Shown: positions 52,423 through 61,016, counted from the stretch's first letter. The stretch is 64,000 nt of DNA from Pseudonocardia sp. N23 (GCF_002583555.1 NZ_BEGX01000112.1:9468-73467); one strand, 5' to 3'. Notes: generated by a model from the sequence alone, not told the origin. A program made the numbers and translations.

Positions 52423-53613
52423 ATGAACGACCCGATGGACACGACGCACGACGGCGGCGTCGACACCTGGTCCGGCCACGGCACCGAGGTGTTCGACCCG
52501 GGCACCCTGCACGACGCCGGCGTCCCGGACACCTACGAGACCGTCCCGGCGGACGGCTCGGGCTTCACCGACGGCGGTACCGGCCCCGGCGACGGATCGC
52601 TGGTGCAGATCGCGCCCGGCGTCGAGGGACGGCTGGTCGACGCGGACTCCGACGGCACGCCCGACGCGGTCGTGGTCGACCTCGACGGCGACGGCGACCT
52701 CGACACGACGATCACCCGCGACGCGGCCGGCACGTTCACCGTCGGCTACGACGACGACGGCGACGGCATGGCCGACCGCTACGAGACGATGACGAAGGCC
52801 CAGCTCGACGCGGTGCTGCCCGGCGTGACGGCCGCGCTCGACCCGGCGGGCACCCACCACGGCACGGCCACGGACACCCCACCACCTCCGGTGGAGGACG
52901 GGCGGGTCGTGGGCGACCCGGAGGAGTTCGCGCAGGTCTGGTTCCAGCAGGCCGTCAACGGGTTCTGCATGCCGGCGAGCGTCGCGCAGATCGTCTCGGT
53001 CTACACCGGCGAGGCGCTGCCCGACGAGATGGCGATCGTGCAGGGCGCGAACCAGCTGCAGCTGTGGTCGGTGGGTGCCGACGGTGTGCCCGGCATGACG
53101 TCGGAGAACGCGGTGACGCTCCTGGAGGCCTACGGCATCCCGGTGGAGCTGACCCACGAGCTGATCGGCGACCACGCGCTGCAGGCACTGGACCAGGCGC
53201 TGGCCGACGGCCGCGGGGTGATCATCACGATCGACAGCGGCGAGGTCTGGTACGGCGAGGCGAGCGAGGACCACGTCCTCGACCACGCCGTCGTCGTCGC
53301 CGGTATCGACTACGACCGCGGTGTGGTGCTCCTGTCGGACCCGGGGAACCCGAGCGGCAACCTCGAGGAGGTCCCGATCGAGGTGTTCATGGACGCGTGG
53401 GCGGACAGCCGCTACGAGATGATCACCTGCGACGAGCCCGCCGCGGCGCTCACCGACGGCCCGGGGGGCGCCGGCGGTGCGGGCAGCGTCGCCGGTGGTG
53501 GGGCGGCTGCGTCCGGTGAGGGGCTCGATGCGGTGTTCACCGGGCCGTGGGCGATGCTTCCGGTGACGGTGACGGTGACGGTGTCAGTGCCCGGGCCCGG
53601 CAGCGGGGCGTAG
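52423..53613 (+). CDS. calcium-loop repeat protein fused to a C39-like cysteine peptidase domain
   Basis: A 396-residue protein. The N-terminal ~145 residues carry one copy of the acidic repeat of the preceding gene (GVEGRLVDADSDGTPDAVVV, DDDGDGMADRYE). The C-terminal domain is papain-like: the Gln/Cys segment QQAVNGFCMPASVAQIVSVY, His in DHVLDHAVVVAGID and Asp in VLLSDPGNP. This resembles C39-like proteases. A Gly/Ala linker and a short hydrophobic tail follow. No signal peptide is seen. The pair with the preceding gene suggests the peptidase acts on, or is regulated by, the calcium-loop proteins. Confidence 0.75.
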   Translation: MNDPMDTTHDGGVDTWSGHGTEVFDPGTLHDAGVPDTYETVPADGSGFTDGGTGPGDGSLVQIAPGVEGRLVDADSDGTPDAVVVDLDGDGDLDTTITRDAAGTFTVGYDDDGDGMADRYETMTKAQLDAVLPGVTAALDPAGTHHGTATDTPPPPVEDGRVVGDPEEFAQVWFQQAVNGFCMPASVAQIVSVYTGEALPDEMAIVQGANQLQLWSVGADGVPGMTSENAVTLLEAYGIPVELTHELIGDHALQALDQALADGRGVIITIDSGEVWYGEASEDHVLDHAVVVAGIDYDRGVVLLSDPGNPSGNLEEVPIEVFMDAWADSRYEMITCDEPAAALTDGPGGAGGAGSVAGGGAAASGEGLDAVFTGPWAMLPVTVTVTVSVPGPGSGA

Positions 53614-53624
53614 GAGGAGACGGC

Positions 53625-54497
53625 GTGGAGAAGTCGCTTCACCCGGTCCGCAGGGCCGTGGCGGTGCTGGTCACCGCCACGGCCCTCGGGCTCGTCGCGG
53701 CCTGCGGCGGCGGGGACCCGATCGGCCGGGCGACGGCCGGCGCGCAACAGCAGGGCGTCCCGTTGCAGGGCGCACCCGTCGAGAGCAGCCGGCTCGCCGG
53801 GGTGGCCGAACGTCCGCAGATCACGGTGCAGACGGTGCCGCCGGAGGGCCCGCTCGCGGGTGAACCGCGGATGCCGGGCGAGCCGTCGGTCGCGGAGACG
53901 GGTGCGTCGCGCGGGGTCCTGCCGGCGGAGCCGACGGGTGCCGCGCGGTCACCGGTCGCGACGATCGGTGGCGAGCCGGAACCGACGGCGGCCGAGTCGA
54001 CCGGTGGTCTCGGCTGGCTGTGGATCCTACTGGGCGCGGTGGTGCTCGCGGTGCTGGCGTTCCTGGGTGGCCGGTTGTCGGCGCCGCGCCGTGGCACGCA
54101 CGTGCCGGCCGGGCCGCCGGCCGCCGCCGCTGCGCGGGGACCCGATCCGGGTACGGGACCGGTCCCGGTCGCCGTCCCGGCCGGGCCGCCGCCGATGGCC
54201 CCGCCCCGGCCCGGTGCCCGGGAGGCCGCGCTGGTCGACGGCATGATCGGCGCTCACGACCTCGCCGCCGACGAGGCGCAGCAACGGCATCTCGAGCACG
54301 TCCTGCGCCGCGCCGGGATCGTCCCGGTCGTGCCGGCGCCCGGCGCCCCGCTGGAGCACGCCGAGGTGGTCGGGACGGCGCCGGCCGCGTCGCCGGACGA
54401 GGTCGGGACGGTCGCCGACGTCGTCCGTCACGGATGGGCCGGGGGCGGCGCGATCGTCCGTCCGGCCCAGGTCATCGTGTACGTGGAGGCGGAGTGA
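53625..54497 (+). CDS. membrane-anchored GrpE-like nucleotide-exchange protein
   Basis: A 290-residue protein. GTG at 53625 follows TAGGAGGAGA. Residues 11-27 form a lipoprotein-type signal ending LVAAC (Cys27), then a Pro/Glu-rich periplasmic-side linker, one transmembrane helix at 129-148, and a C-terminal domain (~215-290). The end reads GTVADVVRHGWAGGGAIVRP then AQVIV, preceded by an amphipathic helix with HLEHVLRRAGI, strongly like the C-terminal wing of GrpE. It lies 40 bp before an Hsp70 gene. Topology would put the GrpE-like part in the cytoplasm with the Hsp70 ATPase. The GrpE assignment is by eye. Confidence 0.65.
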   Translation: MEKSLHPVRRAVAVLVTATALGLVAACGGGDPIGRATAGAQQQGVPLQGAPVESSRLAGVAERPQITVQTVPPEGPLAGEPRMPGEPSVAETGASRGVLPAEPTGAARSPVATIGGEPEPTAAESTGGLGWLWILLGAVVLAVLAFLGGRLSAPRRGTHVPAGPPAAAAARGPDPGTGPVPVAVPAGPPPMAPPRPGAREAALVDGMIGAHDLAADEAQQRHLEHVLRRAGIVPVVPAPGAPLEHAEVVGTAPAASPDEVGTVADVVRHGWAGGGAIVRPAQVIVYVEAE

Positions 54498-54537
54498 GCG
54501 TCCCCACCCCGGCAACCGCACGTGTGGAGCATCTCGG

Positions 54538-56460
54538 ATGAGCGGCTGGATCCTGTCGATCGACTTCGGGACGACGAACACCGTCGCCGCAGTACGCATG
54601 CCCGGCGGCGAGATCCGCTCGGTGCGGCTGAGCAGCGACGCCGACCAGATGCCGTCGTGCGTGTTCGTCGAGGGTCACGAGATCGTCGTCGGGCAGCCGG
54701 CGGCGTCGCGGGCCATGTCGGCGCCCACCCGGTTCGAGGCGACACCCAAGCGCCGCATCGGCGACGACACGGTCCGGCTCGACAACCGGCAGGTTCCTGT
54801 CGTCAACCTGGTCGCGGCGGTCTTGCGGCAGGTCGCGACGCGGGCGGTCGCGACGGCGGGTGGCACGCCGCCCGACCAGGTCGTGCTGACCCATCCGGAG
54901 TCGTGGGGGGCGCGCCGGCGTGAGCAGCTCGCGCAGGCCGCGCAGCTGGTGATGCCGACGCGGCTGAGCCTGCTGTCGGAGCCGGTCGCGGCCGCGAGCT
55001 GGTACCTGCGGGCGACGCGGCTGCCCGCGGGCCGCCGGATCGCGGTGTTCGACTTCGGCGGCGGCACCCTCGACGTCGCCGTGCTGCGCACCGAGCCGGG
55101 CGAGCAGTCCGGGTTCGTGATCGCGGCGTCGGCGGGCGAGGACCAGCTGGGCGGCGAGCACATCGACCGCAGGCTGCTCGACTGGGTCGACGCCGAGCTC
55201 CGCCGCAGCGGCCGCACCGACATCGCGGACCGGCTCGAGTCCCCCGACGAGGTCGCCGGCTGGCTGACACTGCGCGACCAGGTGCGGGCGGCCAAGCATG
55301 CGTTGTCGGAGTACCCGTCGGCGCACATCGCGGTGCGGACGGTGCAGGGCACCGCGTCACTGCTGATCACCGTCGAGGAGTTCGAGCGGATCATCGCGCC
55401 GGACATCGACAGGGCCGTCGCGCTGACGACGACGGTCCTCGCCGACGCGGGCACCAAGGGCCCCGACGACCTCGCGGGCTTCTACCTGACGGGCGGCACG
55501 TCGCTGATCCCGCTGGTGCAGCGCCGCCTCGCCGCGGTCCTGGGCCGCACACCCGCGACGCTCGACGACCCGAAGCTGGTCGTCGCGCTCGGTGCCGCGT
55601 CCGCGGCGGCGGCCGCGCAGCCGACCGTCGGCCAGCCCGTTCCGGGCGGTCAGCGGCCGGAGTTCGCGGGCGGTGGGACGGTGCCGCCGGTGGTGGCGGG
55701 TCCCGCCCAGCCCGGCCCGGCGCACGCGGGCCCGACCACCCCGGTGGCCCAGGCGGGTCAGGGCGCATACGCGGGCCAGGCCGGGTACGCGGGCCGGTCG
55801 GGCGGGCAGCCGCCGTGGGGCACCGGCCCGAACGGGCAGCAGGGCTTCGCCGACACCGGGCAGTCGAAGAAGCCCGGGCGCGCGAAGTGGATCGCGGTGG
55901 CGCTCGCCGCCGTGGTGGTCCTCGGCGGCGCGGGCGTCGGCGTCTGGGCGCTGGTCCGCGACGGCGGCGGAGGCGGCGGAGGCGGCACGACGACGTCGTC
56001 GACGACGACATCGACCTCCACCACCAGCCGGGTCACGACGACCGTGCCCGCGCGCTACACCAGCCCGTACTCGGCGTCGGAGATCCTCCTCGACCCGGAC
56101 AGGAAGTGCACGCAGGGCTCGGGCCTGACCGACCTCGACGTCGAGGCGATCATCTGCTCGCAGCCGCAGTACACGCAGTCGCTGATGAAGAACAAGGCGT
56201 CGTCGCCCGACGAGTACTTCACCGCCCTCAAGGCCAAGTTCACGACGCCGTGGAACAAGATCGGCCAGGACACCCAGGGCTGCGCAGACGAGTACCTGAC
56301 GAGCTACACCGACACCGACAACCGGCCCGTCGACCTCGTCGTGTTCATCTACCGCAACCGGCCCTTCGTGTGGTCGATCTCGGCCTACTCGGACAAGACG
56401 AGCCGGGAGACGACGCTCGCCGCCTCCCTCGACGTCACCGACCCGGCGCGGCTGTGCTGA
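54538..56460 (+). CDS. membrane-anchored Hsp70-family protein
   Basis: A 640-residue protein. The Hsp70 ATPase domain fills residues 1-~365: ILSIDFGTTNTVAAV (phosphate 1), VLTHPESWGARRREQL, VFDFGGGTLDVAVL (phosphate 2) and LTGGTSLIPLVQ. No substrate-binding beta domain or lid follows. Instead there is a Gly/Pro/Gln-rich linker, one transmembrane helix at ~452-473, a Ser/Thr run and a ~150-residue extracytoplasmic domain with cysteines (RKCTQGSG, IICSQPQYT, QGCADEYL). The ATPase head therefore drives a membrane-bound, possibly signalling, chaperone. The GrpE-like gene just upstream is the probable partner. Confidence 0.85.
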   Translation: MSGWILSIDFGTTNTVAAVRMPGGEIRSVRLSSDADQMPSCVFVEGHEIVVGQPAASRAMSAPTRFEATPKRRIGDDTVRLDNRQVPVVNLVAAVLRQVATRAVATAGGTPPDQVVLTHPESWGARRREQLAQAAQLVMPTRLSLLSEPVAAASWYLRATRLPAGRRIAVFDFGGGTLDVAVLRTEPGEQSGFVIAASAGEDQLGGEHIDRRLLDWVDAELRRSGRTDIADRLESPDEVAGWLTLRDQVRAAKHALSEYPSAHIAVRTVQGTASLLITVEEFERIIAPDIDRAVALTTTVLADAGTKGPDDLAGFYLTGGTSLIPLVQRRLAAVLGRTPATLDDPKLVVALGAASAAAAAQPTVGQPVPGGQRPEFAGGGTVPPVVAGPAQPGPAHAGPTTPVAQAGQGAYAGQAGYAGRSGGQPPWGTGPNGQQGFADTGQSKKPGRAKWIAVALAAVVVLGGAGVGVWALVRDGGGGGGGGTTTSSTTTSTSTTSRVTTTVPARYTSPYSASEILLDPDRKCTQGSGLTDLDVEAIICSQPQYTQSLMKNKASSPDEYFTALKAKFTTPWNKIGQDTQGCADEYLTSYTDTDNRPVDLVVFIYRNRPFVWSISAYSDKTSRETTLAASLDVTDPARLC

Positions 56461-56511
56461 GCGGCTCGTGGCCGGGCCGCTCGTGGTCGGGCGGGTCGTA
56501 GCATCGGTGGG

Positions 56512-56886
56512 GTGAGCATCGCCGTCACCACCGACGAACTGGGCCGCACCCTCACCGGGTTCGCCTTCGCCTACCTCCTGACGATCGGCGACGACGCCAG
56601 GCCGCACGTCACCGCCGTCTCGCCGACGTGGGACGGGCGGCGGCTGCGGGTGTCCGACCTCGGCAGGCGGACCCGGGCCAACGCGACGATACGGCCCGAG
56701 GTGACGCTGGTGTGGCCGCCGGCCGACCCGGGCGGGCACTCGCTGATCGTCGACGGCACCGGTGTCGTCGGCGACGACGAGCTCGCCGTGGCGGTGACCC
56801 GGGCGGTGCTGCACCGGGCCGCCGCCGCACCGGCACCCGTTCCCGTCGACGGCGCCTGCGCCGCCGACTGCGTGGAGATCACCTGA
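56512..56886 (+). CDS. small PPOX-type (pyridoxamine oxidase-like) protein
   Basis: A 124-residue protein of the split-barrel flavin-binding fold: FAYLLTIGDDARPHVTAVSP, then RRTRANATIRPEVTLVWPP, close to actinobacterial pyridoxamine 5'-phosphate oxidase-related proteins. It may bind FMN or F420; the activity is unknown. GTG at 56512 is preceded by GGTGGG. It stands alone, 51 bp after the Hsp70 gene. Confidence 0.8.
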   Translation: MSIAVTTDELGRTLTGFAFAYLLTIGDDARPHVTAVSPTWDGRRLRVSDLGRRTRANATIRPEVTLVWPPADPGGHSLIVDGTGVVGDDELAVAVTRAVLHRAAAAPAPVPVDGACAADCVEIT

Positions 56887-56929
56887 CGGTTGACCGGCGC
56901 ACCCGGGCGGCCCACGATGCGCCGAGGCT

Positions 56930-57092
56930 GGTGCTGAGCTCCGACGACGTCGCCGCGCTGCTCCATGTCCGAGTCGACCCACCGCTGCGCCGACCGGCCC
57001 TCGGGGAAACCGAGCACCCCGCCGTAGAAGGCGCGGGCGGCGGCGAGGTCGTCGACGGGTATGGCCACGAGGAAGGGGGTCTGGTCACGGGC
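56930..57092 (-). pseudogene. 5' remnant of a VOC/glyoxalase gene
   Basis: On the minus strand one frame reads TPFLVAIPVDDLAAARAFYG then GVLGFPEGRSAQRWVD, the first half-module of a VOC-fold protein. It then loses family resemblance (SDMEQRGDVVGAQH) with no second module. No good start is in frame. It is the broken front of a glyoxalase-like gene. Positions 57093-57304 hold no other gene. Confidence 0.55.
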
Positions 57093-57304
57093 GGCCTTCT
57101 CGGGTCGCCCCCAGCATCACCCCACCGGGGTCTCGCGCGCGAACGGGGCGAAACGCCAAGGTCATCATCGGCGACTAACCGAGTACGGACACTCCGGCAC
57201 GGCGCGGCGGTCCGGCCGGTGCGCGCCGTCGTGGCTCGCACCGCGACCCACCGCTGAGGGGACGTGACCGATCATGTGTGCCGACGGATTCGCGGTGTGG
57301 CGTC

Positions 57305-58579
57305 GTGTCTGACCTGTCGCTGATCAACGGGTGGGTCCCGATCGTCCTGCTCGTGCTCGGGGGCATCGCCCTGTTCGTGCTGTTCGCGCGCGGCGGCCGG
57401 GCGTCGGTGATCACGATCGCGATCGCCGCCGTCCTCGCGCTGCTCACGTACTTCCTGCTGAACTGGCTCGTCCTGACGGTGTTCGACGTCCTCCCCGAGC
57501 CACTGCCGGGCGACGTGCGGCTGTGGATCGCGGTCGGTGTCGGCGTGTTCGTGCTCGGCGTCGGGAGCATGGTCGCGTCGTCGGTGGGCCGAAAGGTGAC
57601 CGCGATCGTGTGCACCGTCGTCGCGCTCGTCACCGTCGGGTCGCAGATCAACGTGTACTTCGAGGAGTACCCGACGGTCGGCACGCTGGTGTCCAGCGAC
57701 GAGCCGTCGGTGTTCGCCGGCTCCAACGGGCTGAGGTCGGCGTCGGAGACGACTCCCGTGACCACCCGGTGGAAGGGCACCCCGGGCAAGAGCCGCGTCG
57801 AGTCCGCGCCGATCCCGGGCACAGTGTCCGGGTTCACCGGCCGTCCCGCCTGGATCTACCTGCCGCCCGCCTACTCGGGTCCGAACCCGCCGCTGCTGCC
57901 CGTGCTGATCCTCGTGTCGGGCCAGCCCGGCGGCCCGCAGGACTGGATCGTGTCCGGCCGGCTCCAGGAGCTGCTCGACGGGTTCGCCACCGCGCACGAC
58001 GGCCTCGCCCCCGTCACCGTGGTGGTCGACCCGAACGGTGCGGACGACGCCAACTCGATGTGCATGGACTCGGACATCGCGAAGGCCGACACCTACCTGA
58101 CGGTCGACGTCGTCAACTGGATCACCAAGAACGTCGGCGTCGACAGCAACCACGCGCACTGGACGTTCGGTGGCTGGTCCTTCGGCGGGACCTGCTCGAT
58201 CCAGATGGCGACGCGGCACCCCGACCTGTTCCCCTCGTTCATCGACCTGGCCGGCGAGCGCGAGCCCGCCATCAGCGCCGACCGCACCCAGACGGTCCAG
58301 CTGGCCTTCCACGGCGACACCGCGGCGTTCGACGCGCTCACCCCGCTGACCCTGCTGTCGCAGAAGACCTACCCGAACAGCTGGGGCTTCTTCGCCGCAG
58401 GCGGCGACGAGCCCACGACCCAGCAGTGGATGACCGAGGTGTCCACGGCCGCGAAGAACGCCGGGATGACTGTGACGACGCAGATCGTCCCGGGCCAGGG
58501 CCACTCGTGGGGTGTCCCGACGGCCACCCTCGTGCCCGCCCTCGACTTCCTCTCCCCCCGGATGGGATTCACGCGATGA
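57305..58579 (+). CDS. alpha/beta-hydrolase esterase with N-terminal membrane domain
   Basis: A 424-residue protein. Residues ~8-120 form four hydrophobic segments; the rest is an extracytoplasmic esterase-D/mycolyltransferase-like alpha/beta hydrolase. The nucleophile elbow is GGWSFGG with Ser, an acidic partner is in the DPNGADD or DLAGERE segments, and His in PGQGHSWGV. It overlaps the lipid aminoacyl synthase gene by four bases (ATGA). In Pseudomonas aeruginosa an alanyl-phosphatidylglycerol hydrolase is encoded in an operon with its synthase; by analogy this esterase may remove the aminoacyl group from lipid. GTG at 57305. Confidence 0.8.
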   Translation: MSDLSLINGWVPIVLLVLGGIALFVLFARGGRASVITIAIAAVLALLTYFLLNWLVLTVFDVLPEPLPGDVRLWIAVGVGVFVLGVGSMVASSVGRKVTAIVCTVVALVTVGSQINVYFEEYPTVGTLVSSDEPSVFAGSNGLRSASETTPVTTRWKGTPGKSRVESAPIPGTVSGFTGRPAWIYLPPAYSGPNPPLLPVLILVSGQPGGPQDWIVSGRLQELLDGFATAHDGLAPVTVVVDPNGADDANSMCMDSDIAKADTYLTVDVVNWITKNVGVDSNHAHWTFGGWSFGGTCSIQMATRHPDLFPSFIDLAGEREPAISADRTQTVQLAFHGDTAAFDALTPLTLLSQKTYPNSWGFFAAGGDEPTTQQWMTEVSTAAKNAGMTVTTQIVPGQGHSWGVPTATLVPALDFLSPRMGFTR

Positions 58580-60729
58580 CCACCGCCGCCGCACCTCCCG
58601 TCGTCACGCCCGGGCAGGCCGGCGGGTTCGAGGCATGGGCCAGCCGGCTGGCGGCGGCGACACCGAGTGCGTTGCGGCGCATCCCGTTCACGATCTCGGT
58701 GGTGGCGCTGACGCTCGTCGTCGGCGTCGCGGTGCGGACGATCTGGGAGCCGATCTGGCGGGCCGGGTGGTTCCCGCAGGTCGCCTACGGTGTCCCGGCC
58801 CTGCGCGAAGGCAGGATCTGGACGCTCGTCACCGGCTGGCTGTTCGCGATCACCCCGGCCCAGTACGTCACCGGGCTGGTGCTGTTCGCCGTGCTCGTCG
58901 GGTCGTGCGAGCTGCGGCTGGGCACCCGGCGGACGGTGGTCACCGCAGTCGTCGGCCAGGTCGGCGGTGTGCTGGTCGCGTCGCTGGCGGTCTGGGCGCT
59001 GTCGATGACGACGTGGGTGTGGGCGCGCGAGCTCGCAGGCGCCCGCGACGTCGGTTTCACCACCGGGATGCTGACGGTCGTCGCCGTCACCTCGGCGACC
59101 CTGCGGTCGCCGTGGCGGCTGCGGGTCCGGGCCGTCCTCTGGTTCTACGTGACGGCGGCGTTCCTGTTCGAGGGCACGCTGTCCGACGTCTCGCACGCCT
59201 TCGCCGTCGGCGCGGGGCTCCTCATCGGGCAGTGGCGCTACGGCGTCGAGCCCGGATTCGGCCCGCGGACGCCGCGCGAGACCCGCATGACGGCGTTCGG
59301 CGGCCTGATCCTGATCGGCCTCACCCAGCTGGTCGTGCTGCTGTTCCCCGGCCGCGGGCCGTTCGGAGCCACGACGGGCGAGGCCGGTCCGATCGCCGAC
59401 GTCCTCGTCGAGCTCGCGCTGATCGCACTCGTGGCCAACGCGTTGCGCAACGGCAAGCGCTGGGCCTGGTGGGCGACGATCGTGCTGGGGTTGCTCAACA
59501 TCGCCGCCGCGGTGCTGGCACTGGCCCTGATCGTCGCCGGCAAGCTGCCACTGGGTGCCCCGATCTCGTTGGCGGGCGGGCTGTTGTGGCTGGCCCAGCT
59601 GGGGCTCGTCGTGGTCAACCGGCAGGCGTTCCGGGTGCCGTTCAAGCGCCGGGTCCCCGGCGGCGTCGGCGCCCTCGACGCCGGCGGCGAGGGGATGGTG
59701 CGTGCCAAGGCGATCCTGGAGTCCGTCGGCGGCTCGACGATGTCGTGGATGACGACGTGGCCCGCGATGCGCTACCTGTTCACCGCCGACGGCCGCGGAT
59801 ACATCGGCTACGAACGCCACGCCGGTGTCGCCCTCGCGCTGGCCGACCCGGTCGTCCCGCACGCGACGATCGCCGAGGCGGTCACCGAGTTCACGACGAT
59901 GGCCGAGCGCGGCGGGCTCATCCCCTGCCTGTTCTCGGTCACCGACGCCGCCGCCGACGCCGCCCGCGCGGCGGGCTGGCGCACCGTGCAGATCGCCGAG
60001 GACACCCTGATCGACCTGCCGGGCCTGGAGTTCAAGGGGAAGTCCTGGCAGGACGTCCGGTCGGCGCTGAACAAGGCGCGCAAGGAGTCGATCGAGTTCC
60101 GGCTCGTGACGCTCGCCGAGCAGCCGTACGCGATCCTCGCCCAGGTCCGGGCGATCTCGCAGGAGTGGGTGGGCGACAAGGAGCTGCCGGAGATGGGCTT
60201 CACCCTCGGCGGGGTCGCCGAGGCGCTCGACCCGAAGGTGCGCGTCGGTATCGCGATCGACGCGACGGGTTCCCTGCACGGCGTGACGTCGTGGCTGCCC
60301 GTCTACTCCGAGGGTGGCGAGGTGCACGGCTGGACCCTCGACGTGATGCGCCGCCGCACCGACGGGTTCCGGTCCGTCATGGAGTTCATGATCGCCTCGG
60401 CCTGCCTGCAGTTCCGGGAGCTGGGCGCGACGTTCGTGTCGCTGTCCGGGGCGCCGCTGGCCCGCGGGGACGTCTCGCAGGCCGAGCTCGACCGCACCGA
60501 CCGGCTCCTCGACCGGCTCGGTGGGGCCCTGGAGCCCTTCTACGGCTTCCGGTCCCTGCACGCCTTCAAGGCCAAGTTCCAGCCCCGCTACGAACCGGTG
60601 CACCTGGCGTTCCGCGACGAGGCCGACCTGCCCCGGATCGGAGTCGCGCTCACCCGCGCCTATCTGCCCGACGCCACCGCCTGGCAGCTGATCGCGGCGA
60701 CGCGATCAGGGGGACACGAACAGCACTGA
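58576..60729 (+). CDS. MprF-type aminoacyl-phosphatidylglycerol synthase (DUF2156)
   Basis: A 717-residue protein. The first ~370 residues have multiple transmembrane helices, opening with a rhomboid-like block (GVPALREGRIWTLVTGWLF). The C-terminal ~340 residues are the dual-GNAT DUF2156 domain, with GYIGYERHAGVALALADPVV, SALNKARKESIEFRLV and MEFMIASACLQFRELGATFV. These enzymes transfer an amino acid from aminoacyl-tRNA to phosphatidylglycerol or diacylglycerol at the membrane. A lysyl-tRNA synthetase is not fused, unlike mycobacterial LysX. The neighbours (tRNA-like RNA with G3:U70 and an AlaRS-type protein) suggest alanine as the amino acid. Confidence 0.9.
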   Translation: MTTAAAPPVVTPGQAGGFEAWASRLAAATPSALRRIPFTISVVALTLVVGVAVRTIWEPIWRAGWFPQVAYGVPALREGRIWTLVTGWLFAITPAQYVTGLVLFAVLVGSCELRLGTRRTVVTAVVGQVGGVLVASLAVWALSMTTWVWARELAGARDVGFTTGMLTVVAVTSATLRSPWRLRVRAVLWFYVTAAFLFEGTLSDVSHAFAVGAGLLIGQWRYGVEPGFGPRTPRETRMTAFGGLILIGLTQLVVLLFPGRGPFGATTGEAGPIADVLVELALIALVANALRNGKRWAWWATIVLGLLNIAAAVLALALIVAGKLPLGAPISLAGGLLWLAQLGLVVVNRQAFRVPFKRRVPGGVGALDAGGEGMVRAKAILESVGGSTMSWMTTWPAMRYLFTADGRGYIGYERHAGVALALADPVVPHATIAEAVTEFTTMAERGGLIPCLFSVTDAAADAARAAGWRTVQIAEDTLIDLPGLEFKGKSWQDVRSALNKARKESIEFRLVTLAEQPYAILAQVRAISQEWVGDKELPEMGFTLGGVAEALDPKVRVGIAIDATGSLHGVTSWLPVYSEGGEVHGWTLDVMRRRTDGFRSVMEFMIASACLQFRELGATFVSLSGAPLARGDVSQAELDRTDRLLDRLGGALEPFYGFRSLHAFKAKFQPRYEPVHLAFRDEADLPRIGVALTRAYLPDATAWQLIAATRSGGHEQH

Positions 60730-60738
60730 AATACGGCC

Positions 60739-60767
60739 TTGCCTGTCGACGATCACCACGGTACTTT
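60739..60767 (+). promoter_or_regulatory. promoter for the tRNA-like RNA
   Basis: TTGCCT at 60739-60744 and TACTTT at 60762-60767 are separated by 17 bp, the standard sigma-70 spacing. They sit directly after the lipid synthase stop and about 11 bp before the tRNA-like 5' end, so transcription would begin a few bases upstream of it and RNase P could trim the leader. Confidence 0.5.
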
Positions 60768-60778
60768 TTGTGGCACAC

Positions 60779-60832
60779 GGGGGATGCGTACTTGGGACGC
60801 CTCGTCAGGTTCAATTCCTGAGTCCTCCACCA
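60779..60832 (+). ncRNA. 54-nt D-armless tRNA-like RNA with alanine identity elements
   Basis: GGGGGAT (60779-60785) pairs with GTCCTCC (60822-60828) to give a seven-pair acceptor stem including G3:U70 and U7:G66, followed by discriminator A and encoded CCA (60830-60832). The T-arm is perfect: stem TCAGG/CCTGA with loop TTCAATT. Between them are only 19 bases, which fold as GCGT-ACTTGGG-ACGC and a CTCG linker. There is no D-arm and no usable anticodon (no U33). G3:U70 with A73 is the major alanyl-tRNA synthetase identity, sufficient even on minihelices. Promoter-like hexamers precede it and a hairpin follows. I infer a dedicated alanine carrier outside translation. It could instead be an attachment-site remnant. 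Confidence 0.65.
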
Positions 60833-60836
60833 ACGT

Positions 60837-60878
60837 CGAAGAATGGGCTGTCCGTATCAGCGGGCGGCCCATTCTTCG
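60837..60878 (+). terminator. strong hairpin terminator after tRNA-like RNA
   Basis: CGAAGAATGGGC at 60837-60848 pairs perfectly with GCCCATTCTTCG at 60867-60878, followed by TTT. It begins four bases after the encoded CCA, so it probably ends the small RNA transcript. Confidence 0.75.
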
Positions 60879-61016
60879 TTTCGACGAGAACTCCTGCCCG
60901 ACCGCCGTTCCTCACCCGGAAGCCCCGGCTCGACAGGCCGCGCCGGCACCGCGCCGAGTACGCCATGAGAACTGCTTCGATCATGGCCGGAAGCAGTCTC
61001 ACGTCGAACTCGGCGG

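Noticed and set aside
55357..56982. 541-codon minus-strand frame opposite the Hsp70 gene
   Set aside because: Shadow of a gene with strong third-position GC bias; no domain seen.
58369..60603. 744-codon minus-strand frame opposite the lipid synthase
   Set aside because: Low-complexity shadow composition (Arg/Gln/Asp/His-rich) and complete overlap with a clear gene.
60779..60832. tmRNA (ssrA) or ordinary tRNA
   Set aside because: There is no tag reading frame and no room for pseudoknots; an ordinary tRNA needs a D-arm and an anticodon loop with U33, both absent.
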